From: Gammaproteobacteria bacterium
GTDB taxonomy: Bacteria; Pseudomonadota; Gammaproteobacteria; Xanthomonadales; Wenzhouxiangellaceae
Reading direction: 5' to 3'
DNA: 64,000 nucleotides
Assembly: GCA_018819105.1 (NCBI GenBank)
Contig: JAHJQV010000005.1
Span: 1-64,000 of the forward strand
The notes under the pieces are model-generated. The model was not told where the DNA came from. It saw nothing but the letters and a program-made list of their open reading frames with translations, and made no database searches. A program made the translations under genes and the position numbers. This document shows, in pieces, positions 28,371 to 40,086 of this stretch. The number at the start of each line of letters is the position of its first letter. The first letter of the stretch is position 1.

Positions 28371-28721
28371 ATGAAGTTTCAGGATCTACAACACGACGAA
28401 GCGATGCTGGAGGAACTGGGACGACGCTTGGCCCAACTCCGTATCGAAATGAATCTGACGCAGGCAGACCTGGCTCGGCAGGCTGGTGTCGGCAAGCGGA
28501 CGCTGGAAAGACTGGAGGCCGGGGAGACGACCCAGACCCGAACGCTGTTTCGCATCCTGCGCGAGCTGGATTTGCTTTCCAGGCTGGAAGCCATGTTGCC
28601 CGAACCCAAAGTGCGTCCAAGGCACGTCGCCAAAGAGGGCGGCAGGCTTCCGCAACGGGCGACAAAGACAAAGCCGAGCCATGTTGATGCCGGGGAGTGG
28701 AAATGGGGAGATGAGGAGTGA
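28371..28721 (+). CDS. hipB: HipB-type helix-turn-helix antitoxin
   Basis: A 116-residue Xre/Cro helix-turn-helix protein (LAQLRIEMNLTQADLARQAG, VGKRTLERLEAGE), expected to bind the four upstream operators and restrain HipA. The C-terminal half is basic (RPRHVAKEGGRLPQRATKTK). The ATG at 28371 is preferred; a GTG at 28356 is possible and would add five residues. Its end overlaps hipA by 4 bp, so the two are translated together. Confidence 0.9.
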   Translation: MKFQDLQHDEAMLEELGRRLAQLRIEMNLTQADLARQAGVGKRTLERLEAGETTQTRTLFRILRELDLLSRLEAMLPEPKVRPRHVAKEGGRLPQRATKTKPSHVDAGEWKWGDEE

Positions 28722-30025
28722 CCACGCAGGCCACGGTAAGCTTATGGGGTACCGATATCGGCTACGTTACCCTGGGCGACGATGAACAGATTGCTGAGTT
28801 TGAATACAACCGGGACTTCCTGCGCAGCGGCATCGAGATTGCGCCGATCTGTATGCCGCTGTCTACCAAGGTCTATCGGTTTCCTGAGCTCCCGTTGAAA
28901 TCCTTCCATGGGCTGCCCGGACTGCTGGCGGACTCGCTCCCCGACAAGTACGGCAACGCCATCATCGATACCTGGTTGGCAACAAGGGGGCGCAAAGCGG
29001 AATCGTTCAATGCTTTGGAACGGTTGTGCTACATCGGTAATCGGGGGATGGGGGCACTGGAATTCAAACCTGCAATGAGCAGCGGGCGCCCGAATACGTC
29101 CAGCATTCACGTGGCAGAGTTGGTCAAACTGGCCTCCGAGATTCTCACGCATCGTTCGTCGCTTGCGACTGTGTTTGAGCACCGTCAAAACGAACAGGCC
29201 GTGCGTGAAATTCTTCGCGTGGGCACTTCTGCGGGAGGAGCGCGAGCCAAAGCGCTGATTGCATGGAACCCTGCCACCAACGAAGTACGCTCGGGGCAGG
29301 TCAATGCCGGGGATGGGTTTGAATACTGGCTGATGAAGTTTGACGGAGTGAAGAACAACAGAGACAAGGAGCTGGATGATCCGGAAGGCTTCGGCGCGAT
29401 TGAATACGCCTATGCCAAAATGGCGCAGGACGCGGGTATCAACATGATGCCCTGTCGGCTGTTTGAAGAAGGAGGCCGCCGCCACTTCATGACCAAGCGA
29501 TTTGACCGCACTGATGACGGCGAAAAGATGCACATGCAGTCATTGGCCGCAGTGGCTCATTATGACTTCAATAGCGCCGGCGCGTATGGCTACGAACAAG
29601 CGATCATGGTCATGCGGGAGCTTGGGTTGGGACAAGATGCCATCGAACAACAATTCCGGCGCATGGTGTTCAACATCGTGGCGCGTAACCAGGATGATCA
29701 CGTCAAGAACATCGCATTCCTGATGAACCGGAAAGGTGAATGGTCTTTGTCTCCGGCATTTGACGTCATCTACAGTTTCAACCCGGAAGGTGACTGGACA
29801 TCGGCCCATCAAATGAGCTTGAACGGAAAGCGGGACAACTTCGCTCTGGCGGACTTTGAAGCCTGCGGAAAGCTTGCACGGCTCAAGCAGGGTGAGGCAA
29901 AAGCCATCGTCCACGAAGTGCAGGATGCGGTATCGCGATGGCGCGACTTCGCAGATGCGGTGGGGGTACACCCCGATCAGCGCGACAGGATCCAGCACGC
30001 CTTGCGGCTGGGTCCCTTCTCATGA
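28718..30025 (+). CDS. hipA: HipA-family serine/threonine kinase toxin
   Basis: HipA-type toxins phosphorylate a translation component (glutamyl-tRNA synthetase in E. coli) and slow growth. The 435-residue protein has the N-terminal HipA subdomain (GTDIGYVTLGDDEQIAEFEY), a Gly-rich loop GTSAGGARAKALIAW and the catalytic NQDDHVKNIAF with D326 as likely base, then SPAFDVI with the metal-binding Asp. The start is GTG, sharing GTGA with the hipB stop. The kinase motifs look intact. Substrate unknown. Confidence 0.93.
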   Translation: MTTQATVSLWGTDIGYVTLGDDEQIAEFEYNRDFLRSGIEIAPICMPLSTKVYRFPELPLKSFHGLPGLLADSLPDKYGNAIIDTWLATRGRKAESFNALERLCYIGNRGMGALEFKPAMSSGRPNTSSIHVAELVKLASEILTHRSSLATVFEHRQNEQAVREILRVGTSAGGARAKALIAWNPATNEVRSGQVNAGDGFEYWLMKFDGVKNNRDKELDDPEGFGAIEYAYAKMAQDAGINMMPCRLFEEGGRRHFMTKRFDRTDDGEKMHMQSLAAVAHYDFNSAGAYGYEQAIMVMRELGLGQDAIEQQFRRMVFNIVARNQDDHVKNIAFLMNRKGEWSLSPAFDVIYSFNPEGDWTSAHQMSLNGKRDNFALADFEACGKLARLKQGEAKAIVHEVQDAVSRWRDFADAVGVHPDQRDRIQHALRLGPFS

Positions 30026-30280
30026 AGCCGGGCGAGCACATCTGCCAAGCAGCCATATGGGTGCACTAAGCGCATCATCGTGGCATAATCGATTCAGGAG
30101 TGATCGTTGAGCATGGAAGCCTAAGGCAGATCATCAGGCAAAGCGGACTGGGGACAGTGTCAGGGATGAACGAGCAAGATCGAACAAGAACAAATCAACA
30201 ACACATCAGTTTATTGAACCTGTGTCAGTCGCCACTGGCTCATTCACTGCGCACTGAGCCTGCGAGCGGAAGTTGTACCG
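30026..30280. other. Gene-free spacer before the restriction operon
   Basis: No gene, hairpin terminator or clear promoter is seen. The sequence is more AT-rich toward 30160-30240; the hsdM promoter would be expected here but I cannot point to a good match. Confidence 0.35.
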
Positions 30281-31818
<1,538 letters not shown>

Positions 31819-31822
<4 letters not shown>

Positions 31823-32946
31823 GCGAGAACGACGACCTCCAGATCATCCAGAGCGACGCCGGACTCGTGGCCGACGTGCGGGCCATGATCGCGCAAACCC
31901 GCGAGGGGGTCGCCCGCACGGTCAATGCAGGCATGACCCTGCTCTACTGGCGTGTCGGCAAGCGCATCCAGACGGAAGTCCTTGGAAACGAGCGGGCTGA
32001 GTATGGAGATGAAATTGTCGCTACACTGTCGCGACAATTGGTTGAAGAGTTTGGGACAGGATTCTCGGAGAAGAGTCTCCGGCGCATGGTTCAATTCGCC
32101 GCCGTGTTCCCCGAAGCCGAGATTGTCGCTACGCTGTCGCGACAATTGAGCTGGTCCCACTTCAAAGAGATCATCCCCCTCAAAGACGACATCCAGCGCG
32201 ACTTCTACGCTGAAATGTGCCGGGTCGAGCGCTGGAGCGTCCGCACCCTGCGCAAAAAGATCGACTCCATGCTCTACGAGCGCACCGCAATCTCGAAGAA
32301 GCCCGAGGAAGTCGCCAGAGCCGAACTCGCCGCCCTTCGCAGCGAGGATCAGCTCACCCCCGACCTCGTCTTCCGCGATCCCTACATTCTTGACTTCCTC
32401 GGCCTCAAGGACCGCTACCTCGAAAAAGACCTCGAGGACGCCATTCTGCGTGAACTCGAAACCTTCCTCCTCGAGCTCGGCAGCAGCTTCGCCTTCCTCG
32501 GTCGCCAGACCCGTATCCAAATCGATTCAGACGACTTCTACCTCGACCTCCTCTTCTACCACCGCAGCCTGAAACGCCTCATCGCCATCGACCTCAAACT
32601 CGGCGACTTCAAAGCCGAATACAAAGGCCAGATGGAGCTCTACCTCCGCTGGCTCGCCAAACACGAGCAGCAACCCGGCGAGGACTCGCCCCTCGGCATC
32701 ATCCTCTGCGCCGGGAAAAAGACGGAACAAATCGAACTCCTCGAACTCGACCAGAGCGGCATCCACGTCGCGGAGTATCTGACGGCCCTGCCTCCACGAG
32801 AACTCCTCCAACAAAAACTCCACGCAGCCATCGAGATCTCGCGGGCACGGCTGGAGGCAAAGGACGACAGCGATCGCCAATCAGTTGTCCGAAAATCTCG
32901 GATAACTGCCGACGATGACTCCAAACCGAAGGGAGGCGGGAAATGA
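31819..32946 (+). CDS. DUF1016 (YhcG-type) PD-(D/E)xK nuclease family protein
   Basis: A 375-residue protein with the DUF1016 N-terminal domain (RTVNAGMTLLYWRVGKRI, FSEKSLRRMVQFA, LSWSHFKEI) and a C-terminal nuclease-like domain with DDFYLDLLFYHRSLKRLIAI followed by DLKLGDF, matching the D...(D/E)xK pattern. Genes of this family often sit inside type I restriction operons; the role is unsettled, a defence accessory being most likely. It overlaps hsdM and hsdS by 4 bp each. Two 27-bp copies of one sequence lie inside the gene (32014-32040 and 32122-32148), coding IVATLSRQL twice. Confidence 0.88.
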
Positions 32947-34208
32947 TGGACGGCAAACCATATCCACTTCCCGACTCGTGGACGGAATCGTCCATTGGGA
33001 AAGCCGTCGTCAAAACCAAGCAGCGCGATCCGCGAAAGAAACCCGACGAGGTGTTTCAATACGTCGATGTTTCAGCCGTCTCCAACACGTCGTTCAAAAT
33101 CACCGGTGCAGCGCCCACGCTTGGATCTGAAGCGCCAAGCCGAGCACGAAAAGCGATCGAGACTGACGACGTTCTCTTTGCAACGGTTCGCCCGACCCTC
33201 AAACGGATTGCACTGGTCCCGCCGGAACTCGACGGGGCGATTGCGAGCACCGGATATTGCGTATTGCGGTGTAACAATGCGAAAGCTGAACCGGGATTTC
33301 TCTACTCGTTTCTGATTACTGATCACTTTAATGCTCGGATGGTAGGTCTGGAACGAGGCGCAAGCTATCCAGCAGTGCGGGACTCCGACGTCAAAGATTC
33401 TTGGTTCCCACTACCCCCACTCCCCGAACAAAAGAAGATCGCGCACATCCTTTCGACGGTGCAGCGGGCGATCGAAGCGCAGGAGCGGATCATTCAGACC
33501 ACCACCGTGCTCAAAAAGGCCCTCATGCACAAGCTCTTCACCGAAGGCCTCCGCCACGAACCCCAAAAACAAACCGAAATCGGCCCTGTCCCCGAAAGCT
33601 GGGAAGTGGTGGAGCTTTCGGACGTCTGCCGGTTCCAAAGCGGTGGAACTCCATCAAAGAGGAATCCAGATTTCTGGCAGGGAACGATTCCATGGGTATC
33701 GCCGAAGGACATGAAGCGTCCACGACTCGATGACGTTACAGACCACATTTCACAGGAAGCCCTCGAAAGCGGAAGCAAACTCGCTCCCGCTGGTTCCGTC
33801 TTCGTAGTCGTGCGCGGAATGATTTTGGCAAAGACCGTTCCCGTCGCGCTCGCAGAAGTTCCCATGGCCATCAATCAAGACATGCGGGCGATCGTTCCGG
33901 GTCCAAAGCTCCGCTCCGACTTCCTGCTGTATGCCCTGGAGACGTTCCGGGGTGCCTTGTTCAAGAAGGTTGGCCGCTCTGGTCATGGAACGTGCACTCT
34001 GATGAGCCACGAGATTGCTGGTTTTAAGATACCGCTACCTGAACCTGAAACGCAGGAACTGGTCGCCACCGCGATTCAGAATCTTGAAACCAAGAAGGAG
34101 CTTCACGGATTGAAGCGCGACCGACTCCAAGACCTCTTCCGCACCCTCCTTCACGAACTGATGACCGCGAAGACCCGGGTCGGAGAGATCCAAATGAAAG
34201 CCAGCTGA
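32943..34208 (+). CDS. hsdS: Type I restriction-modification specificity subunit HsdS
   Basis: HsdS chooses the DNA site. The 421 residues show the normal two-half layout: target-recognition domain 1 (to about 170), the first conserved helix with PLPPLPEQKKIAHILSTVQR, target-recognition domain 2 starting at PVPESWEVVELSDVCRFQSG, and the second helix ending ELHGLKRDRLQDLFRTLLHE. The two halves are divergent, so the site should be bipartite and asymmetric. Codon use becomes more AT-rich than in hsdM. hamA follows after 2 bp. Confidence 0.93.
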   Translation: MMDGKPYPLPDSWTESSIGKAVVKTKQRDPRKKPDEVFQYVDVSAVSNTSFKITGAAPTLGSEAPSRARKAIETDDVLFATVRPTLKRIALVPPELDGAIASTGYCVLRCNNAKAEPGFLYSFLITDHFNARMVGLERGASYPAVRDSDVKDSWFPLPPLPEQKKIAHILSTVQRAIEAQERIIQTTTVLKKALMHKLFTEGLRHEPQKQTEIGPVPESWEVVELSDVCRFQSGGTPSKRNPDFWQGTIPWVSPKDMKRPRLDDVTDHISQEALESGSKLAPAGSVFVVVRGMILAKTVPVALAEVPMAINQDMRAIVPGPKLRSDFLLYALETFRGALFKKVGRSGHGTCTLMSHEIAGFKIPLPEPETQELVATAIQNLETKKELHGLKRDRLQDLFRTLLHELMTAKTRVGEIQMKAS

Positions 34209-34210
34209 AG

Positions 34211-35062
34211 ATGAGTGTATTCGACGACAAACCAGCTCCCTTTTTCGATCTCGTAGTTCACGATGTAGCGAGGTCACCTGGCTTAACGGCTGGTTCAACA
34301 GGCTACGAGAAAGGGGAATGGAGGAACGAAGCACTTGCGGAATACCTATTCGATTGGCTACCCGAATTTGCTCTTCAATACTCTGATCTGGAAGATCTAA
34401 ATTCGACAACGGCCCGTAAACTGCTCAAGAAGGCAGCGACCACTGTCTACACCACTGAAAAGTATCAACGCAGGGGAGAGTTTGGTGAGTTGCTTCTTCA
34501 TGCCATCCTCCGGGAGGTCTTTGATTCACAGCCGGCAATCAGCAAACTGTATTTCAAAACCTCGACGAATGAGACGGTCAAGGGCTTTGACGCCGTCCAC
34601 GTTGTTGAAAATGGCGAGGATCTTGAGCTTTGGTTGGGCGAGGTGAAGTTTCAGAAAGACGCCACCGATGCCATACGGAAGGTAACCAAAGAACTCGAAG
34701 AACATACCGATGGGGATTGGCTTCGAAGAGAGTTCATTCTGATCGACTCCAAAATTGATCCGAGGTGGAAGCACGCTTCGGCACTTCGCACTTTAATCAG
34801 CGAGCGAACTTCTCTTGATGTTATCTTTAAGCGCGCCTGCATTCCCGTGCTTCTGACCTACGAAAGTGAGACGGTTGAAGCCCATGCCGAAGTTTGTGAT
34901 GAGTTTAGGTCGGCACTACAAACTGAGCTAGAAGATGTGTATTCGCGATTTGCATCCAAAGATCTCCCACCCTTACGAATCCACCTGTTTTTGATTCCGC
35001 TTCACAAGAAGGAGGCATTGATTGACATCCTGCAAAACAAACTGGAGGGGCAACAGCGATGA
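34211..35062 (+). CDS. hamA: Hachiman defence protein HamA (DUF1837 nuclease)
   Basis: HamA is the nuclease effector of the Hachiman anti-phage system and is held by the helicase HamB. The 283-residue protein is of DUF1837 type. A PD-(D/E)xK-like core is readable: E90/E93 in RGEFGELLLHAILREVF, D127 in KGFDAVHV and E144-V-K146 in WLGEVKFQKD. It overlaps hamB by 4 bp (ATGA) and begins 2 bp after hsdS, so it is built into the restriction operon. Base composition is visibly more AT-rich than hsdM and hsdR on either side, pointing to separate acquisition. Confidence 0.88.
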   Translation: MSVFDDKPAPFFDLVVHDVARSPGLTAGSTGYEKGEWRNEALAEYLFDWLPEFALQYSDLEDLNSTTARKLLKKAATTVYTTEKYQRRGEFGELLLHAILREVFDSQPAISKLYFKTSTNETVKGFDAVHVVENGEDLELWLGEVKFQKDATDAIRKVTKELEEHTDGDWLRREFILIDSKIDPRWKHASALRTLISERTSLDVIFKRACIPVLLTYESETVEAHAEVCDEFRSALQTELEDVYSRFASKDLPPLRIHLFLIPLHKKEALIDILQNKLEGQQR

Positions 35063-37155
35063 GTTCTATCACTCCAGAAATGTTTTCAGATCGAGACTGG
35101 ATCGAAAAAAACAGGTTTAAAGCGCTTTCCGAAGTTTCGTGGCTCTTAGCTGAAAAGGAGAATGCTGGACGTGATGCCTTGATTCGTCTCTTGGAGCATC
35201 TAGACCTGCTCGACGAATGTAAATCGGTGATCGAAGCTTTGGTTCAACGTGCGGGGCTTTTTCCGTATCAGGGAGAGCGCTCGACCCTTTCAACAAGCGA
35301 ACTTCTAAATCTTGAATTTCACTCGGTGCAAGGAATGGACGATATTGTTCTTCATTCCGCTCAGGGCCAAGTTTATCGGGCGCTCGTCGACGGAGCCAAT
35401 GTCATTCTCAGTGCGCCGACAAGCTTCGGAAAGAGTCTCTTAATGGACGCGATGATCGCATCCCGCCGATACAATAACATTGTCGTCATCGTGCCAACAA
35501 TTGCGCTCATCGACGAAACCAGACGAAGGCTAGCGAAGAGGTTTTCAAAAGAATTCAAAATCGTCACGCATCCATCACAGCATACTGAAGAGAAGAACAT
35601 TTTCGTCCTAACCCAAGAGCGATTTCTTGAATTCGAAGAAATGCCTTTGCCTGAGTTTTTCGTGTTAGACGAATTTTATAAGCTTAGCCCCAACCGGGGA
35701 GACGATCGCACTTTTGTCCTCAATGAGGCATTCTACAAACTCTTCACATCGGGAGCGAAGTTTTTTCTTATCGGACCTAATATTCAGGATATCACCATCG
35801 ATGAGAAGGCTCTGAAATTTCGGTTTTTCAAAACCGATTTTGCCACGGTAGCGACGGAAGTTCGCCTCATTACCGAAGGTGACGAAACTGAGAATGCCAT
35901 CGCGATTTGCAAGGAGGTTAGTGACCCGACGCTGATCTATTGTAAGTCGCCAAAAAGCGCATACACACTCGCGCAAGCGCTTCTTGATGCGGGTATCAGT
36001 GCCCCCTCTGAGACTGCTTCGCAGTTTGCTGATTGGCTTCGGTCGAACTACCACCCTAAGTGGTTTCTCGCCGATCTTCTAGATGCCGGTATAGCCGTCC
36101 ACCATGGATCACTGCCTCGATCAGTCGCCTACCACCTGCTACGAAAGTTTAACGAGAGGGGCGTGAAGTTTCTTCTCTGCACATCGACAATCATTGAGGG
36201 AGTCAATACTTCAGCTAAAAACGTCATTATCTACGATAAAAAGATCGGGAATCAGAAGCCCATTGACCTTTTTACCTTCAATAATATCAAGGGGCGTGCA
36301 GGGCGGATGAAGCAACATTTTGTTGGGCATGTCTTTGTTCTGAACCACGAACCCCAACCTGAACTCCCCTTGGTGGACGTGCCTGCATTTACGCAGCCTG
36401 ACGATGCGCCTGAGTCGCTGTTGATTCAGATCGAGCAGAAGGACTTGTCTGAGCACTCTCTTGAGAAGCTGAAATACCTTTACGGCCAAGACATTCTCCC
36501 GATGGAGGTTATGCGTTCCAATTCTGGAATGGATCCGGGGCAGCAATTAAATTTGGCGTCTGAGATCACGTCCAATATTGCGAAGTATCACGCCGAGCTT
36601 TGCTGGTCCGGATTCCCGAGTTTACAGCAATTACACACGGTTTGCTCCCTGATTTTCGACTACCTAATGGGTGGGAAGGGGAAAGATGGAATTGGGAATA
36701 CGAATCACCTCTACATGAAAATGAAGACCTTGGTTCAGAAGAAGACCGTGTCAGCATTGGTTGCAGCCGAACTTGCATACAACAAGAATGCTACGCCTTC
36801 AGAAGCGCTGGAAACCGTGCTCAAATTTGTTCGTCAATGGGGTGAGTTTCACTTTCCAAGGTATTTGACGAGTCTCGATAAAATTCAAAAAAGCGTTTTC
36901 GAAAGAGCCGGGAAGAAGCCGGGAGACTATTCGGTATTTGGCTCCTCAGTGAAGCGTCTTTTCATGCCACTGAGCGCTACTGTTCTAGAAGAATACGGGC
37001 TTCCATTTCAGGTGACCCTACAAATTGAGAAGGCGAATCCTCTAGGCGATGAAGTCGATGAGATCCTTAAGAGCCTCCACGAAATCGACATCACGACAAT
37101 TGGATTGGAACCCATTGAGGTCGAAATGGCTGCCGACACAATAAACAATCTGTAG
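35059..37155 (+). CDS. hamB: Hachiman defence helicase HamB
   Basis: HamB is the superfamily 2 helicase partner of HamA, thought to sense DNA damage or invading DNA and release the nuclease. The 698 residues carry Walker A as SAPTSFGKSLLMDA (K125), a DExH-type box D204-E-F-Y207 in FFVLDEFYKL, a CTSTIIEGVN stretch and motif VI NIKGRAGRMKQH. The C-terminal third has no domain I recognise. AT-rich like hamA. It ends 9 bp before hsdR, so Hachiman is nested between hsdS and hsdR. Identification rests on the hamA pairing and helicase motifs. Confidence 0.88.
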   Translation: MSSITPEMFSDRDWIEKNRFKALSEVSWLLAEKENAGRDALIRLLEHLDLLDECKSVIEALVQRAGLFPYQGERSTLSTSELLNLEFHSVQGMDDIVLHSAQGQVYRALVDGANVILSAPTSFGKSLLMDAMIASRRYNNIVVIVPTIALIDETRRRLAKRFSKEFKIVTHPSQHTEEKNIFVLTQERFLEFEEMPLPEFFVLDEFYKLSPNRGDDRTFVLNEAFYKLFTSGAKFFLIGPNIQDITIDEKALKFRFFKTDFATVATEVRLITEGDETENAIAICKEVSDPTLIYCKSPKSAYTLAQALLDAGISAPSETASQFADWLRSNYHPKWFLADLLDAGIAVHHGSLPRSVAYHLLRKFNERGVKFLLCTSTIIEGVNTSAKNVIIYDKKIGNQKPIDLFTFNNIKGRAGRMKQHFVGHVFVLNHEPQPELPLVDVPAFTQPDDAPESLLIQIEQKDLSEHSLEKLKYLYGQDILPMEVMRSNSGMDPGQQLNLASEITSNIAKYHAELCWSGFPSLQQLHTVCSLIFDYLMGGKGKDGIGNTNHLYMKMKTLVQKKTVSALVAAELAYNKNATPSEALETVLKFVRQWGEFHFPRYLTSLDKIQKSVFERAGKKPGDYSVFGSSVKRLFMPLSATVLEEYGLPFQVTLQIEKANPLGDEVDEILKSLHEIDITTIGLEPIEVEMAADTINNL

Positions 37156-37164
37156 ACCTCTAGG

Positions 37165-40086
37165 ATGCCCACACCCGGAGAACACAAAACCGTCCAAGCC
37201 CGGATCCTCGAATACGCCGAGGCCATCGGATGGACCATTGTGTCCCGCGAGGAAGCCGAGCAGCGGCGCGGGTTTGATTCGGACGTGCCGCCCGCCGACC
37301 GCGCCAGGAACCATTCGCTCTTCTTCGATGACCTGCTCGACGCCAAGGTGAGGGAATTCAACCCGCGCTATGCCGAGGCCGGGGGCGCCTTGTTTGGGCA
37401 GTTTCGACATCTCCACACCGACATCCACGGCAATCGCGAATTCCTCGAACACCTCCGCAACCGGGGCAAATTCTTCGACCACGAGGAGAAGCGCGAGCGC
37501 GACCTGATCCTGATCGATTACGACGACCTGACGCGCAATGTTTACGAAGTGACGGAGGAGTGGGCCTTTCACAATGGCCACTACGACACGCGGGAGGATG
37601 TCGTCTTTCTCATCAACGGCATCCCGGTGCTGGTGATCGAGTGCAAGAACGCCAACAAGGACGAGGCGATTGCCCTGGGGGTGGACCAGATCCGCCGTTA
37701 CCACCGCGAGACGCCCGAGCTGTTCGTGTCGCAGCAGCTCTTCACTGCCACCGACGCCATCGGCTTTTCCTACGGGGTGACCTGGAACACGGTGCGGCGG
37801 AATATTTTCAACTGGAAGGACGAGGAGGTCGGCAAGCTGGAGGCCAAGGTGAAGAGCTTCTGCGCCATCCCGCAGGTGCTCGCCTTCCTGAAGGACTACA
37901 TCGTCTTTGCCGAGAAGGACGAGGAGTTGAACAAATACATCCTGCGCCAGCACCAAACCGGCGCGGTCGATTCCGCCGTCGGGCGGGCCCTGCAGCCGGA
38001 GCGCACACGCGGCCTTGTCTGGCACACCCAGGGCAGCGGCAAGACCTTCACCATGATCAAGACGGCGGAGCGGCTCTTCCGCGCGCCCGAGGCCGACAAG
38101 CCAACCGTCCTCCTCATGATCGACCGCAACGAGCTGGAGGACCAGATGCTCAAGAACCTCGCCGCGCTCGGCCTCGGCAATCTAGAGCACGCCGGCAGCA
38201 TCGCCCGGCTCAACCAGCTCCTGCAGGACGACTACCGGGGCATCATCGTGACGATGATCCACAAATTCCGCGACATGCCGGCGGATCTGAACACGCGCTC
38301 GAACATCTATGTCCTCATCGACGAAGCCCACCGCACCACCGGCGGCGACCTCGGCAACTTCCTCATGGCAGGCCTGCCGAACGCCACCTACCTCGGCTTC
38401 ACCGGCACCCCGGTGGACAAGACCGTCTACGGCAAGGGCACCTTCAAGACCTTCGGCTGCGAGGACGACCAGGGCTACCTGCACAAGTATTCCATCGCCG
38501 ACAGCATCGAGGACGGCACCACGCTGCCGCTCTACTACCAGCTCGCTCCCAACGAAATGCTCGTCCCGCACGAGACGCTGGACAAAGAGTTCCTCTCCCT
38601 CGCCGAAGCCGAGGGCGTGGCCGACATCGAGGAGCTCAACAAGATCCTCGAGCGGGCGGTGAACCTGAAGAACTTCCTCAAGGGCAAGGAACGCATCCAG
38701 AAGGTCGCGCAGTTCGTCGCCGAGCACTACCGCGAGAACGTCGAGCCGCTCGGCTACAAGGCCTTCCTCGTCGGCGTCGACCGCGAAGCCTGCGCCCACT
38801 ACAAGAAGGCGCTGGATCAGTTCCTGCCGCCCGAGTATTCCGAGGTGGTCTACACCGGCAGCAACAACGACTCCGCCCTGCTCAAGGCATTTCATCTCGA
38901 CCCGAAAAAGGAGCGGCAGATCCGCAAGAGCTTCGGCAAGCTCGACCAGCAACCGAAGATTCTTATTGTCACCGAGAAACTGCTCACCGGCTTCGACGCG
39001 CCCGTGCTGTACGCCATGTATCTCGACAAGCCGATGCGCGACCACACCCTGCTACAGGCGATCGCCCGGGTGAACCGGCCGTACGAAAACGAGGCCCAGG
39101 AGATGGTGAAGCCCCACGGCTTCGTCCTCGATTTCGTCGGTATCTTCGACAACCTGGAGAAGGCGCTCGCCTTCGATAGCGACGAAATCAACGCCATCGT
39201 CAAGGACCTGGCGCTGCTGAAGGGCCTTTTCCGCAACAAGATGGAGGAGCAGGCTCCGGCGTACCTGGGCCTGCTGCAACATGACTTCACCGATCGTGAT
39301 GTCGACATTCTGATCGAACATTTCCGCGACCCGGAGCGGCGCAAGGCATTTTTCAGGGAATACAAAGAAATCGAGATGCTCTACGAGATCATCTCGCCGG
39401 ACGCCGTCCTGCGCCCATTCATCAAGGATTACGGCACGCTGTCGGGCATCTACCAGGTGGTCCGCAAGGCCTACACGCGCACCGTGCAGGTCGACCGGGA
39501 ATTCCAGGCCAAGACCAACGCGCTTGTCCAGGAGCACATCGGGACCTACGGTGTGACCCGGCTGGATGATTACGTCGCCATCGACGCCGATACGATCGAG
39601 CTGATCAAGAGGAGGAGCGAAGGCGACGGCACCAAGGTCATCAACCTGGTCAAGAGCATCGAAAAGATCGCCGACGAGAACAGCGACGACCCCTTCCTGA
39701 TTGCCATGGCCGAGCGTGCCCGACTGGTGCAGGAGAAATTCGAGAATCGCCAGACCAGCACCTCCGACGCGCTGGCTGAACTACTGCGAGAAGTCGAAGG
39801 CAATGAGCAGCGCAAGAAGGACCAGGCCGAGAAATCCTTCGACGGCCTGACCTACTTCGTCTATCGAACCCTGCTGGATGCTGGAATCTCCAATGCCGAG
39901 GACGTCAGCAAGAAAGTCCGCCAGGCCTTTTCCGATTTCCCCAACTGGCAAAGAAGCGAGGCCGCCATGCGGGAATTGCGCAAGAAAGTCACATTCGCGA
40001 TCTACGCGGAAACCGACGACCTGGACGATGTGAGCCGCATCGTCGATGAATTGTTCTCCCTGCTGGCCCGCGCGAACCGGATATGA
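37165..40086 (+). CDS. hsdR: Type I restriction endonuclease subunit HsdR
   Basis: HsdR is the ATP-driven translocase and nuclease of the type I complex. The 973 residues start PTPGEHKTVQARILEYAEAI, then the nuclease core with VLVIECKNANKDEAI near 152, Walker A HTQGSGKTFTM near 289, DEAH in LIDEAHRTTGG near 385, GFTGTPVDK, and motif VI QAIARVNRP, followed by the HsdM/S-binding C-terminal region. Base composition matches hsdM, unlike the Hachiman genes just upstream. It overlaps the next gene by 4 bp. Confidence 0.95.
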   Translation: MPTPGEHKTVQARILEYAEAIGWTIVSREEAEQRRGFDSDVPPADRARNHSLFFDDLLDAKVREFNPRYAEAGGALFGQFRHLHTDIHGNREFLEHLRNRGKFFDHEEKRERDLILIDYDDLTRNVYEVTEEWAFHNGHYDTREDVVFLINGIPVLVIECKNANKDEAIALGVDQIRRYHRETPELFVSQQLFTATDAIGFSYGVTWNTVRRNIFNWKDEEVGKLEAKVKSFCAIPQVLAFLKDYIVFAEKDEELNKYILRQHQTGAVDSAVGRALQPERTRGLVWHTQGSGKTFTMIKTAERLFRAPEADKPTVLLMIDRNELEDQMLKNLAALGLGNLEHAGSIARLNQLLQDDYRGIIVTMIHKFRDMPADLNTRSNIYVLIDEAHRTTGGDLGNFLMAGLPNATYLGFTGTPVDKTVYGKGTFKTFGCEDDQGYLHKYSIADSIEDGTTLPLYYQLAPNEMLVPHETLDKEFLSLAEAEGVADIEELNKILERAVNLKNFLKGKERIQKVAQFVAEHYRENVEPLGYKAFLVGVDREACAHYKKALDQFLPPEYSEVVYTGSNNDSALLKAFHLDPKKERQIRKSFGKLDQQPKILIVTEKLLTGFDAPVLYAMYLDKPMRDHTLLQAIARVNRPYENEAQEMVKPHGFVLDFVGIFDNLEKALAFDSDEINAIVKDLALLKGLFRNKMEEQAPAYLGLLQHDFTDRDVDILIEHFRDPERRKAFFREYKEIEMLYEIISPDAVLRPFIKDYGTLSGIYQVVRKAYTRTVQVDREFQAKTNALVQEHIGTYGVTRLDDYVAIDADTIELIKRRSEGDGTKVINLVKSIEKIADENSDDPFLIAMAERARLVQEKFENRQTSTSDALAELLREVEGNEQRKKDQAEKSFDGLTYFVYRTLLDAGISNAEDVSKKVRQAFSDFPNWQRSEAAMRELRKKVTFAIYAETDDLDDVSRIVDELFSLLARANRI

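Noticed and set aside
37560-39179. 539-codon + strand frame inside hsdR
   Set aside because: Frame-shifted shadow of hsdR; all HsdR motifs are in the other frame.
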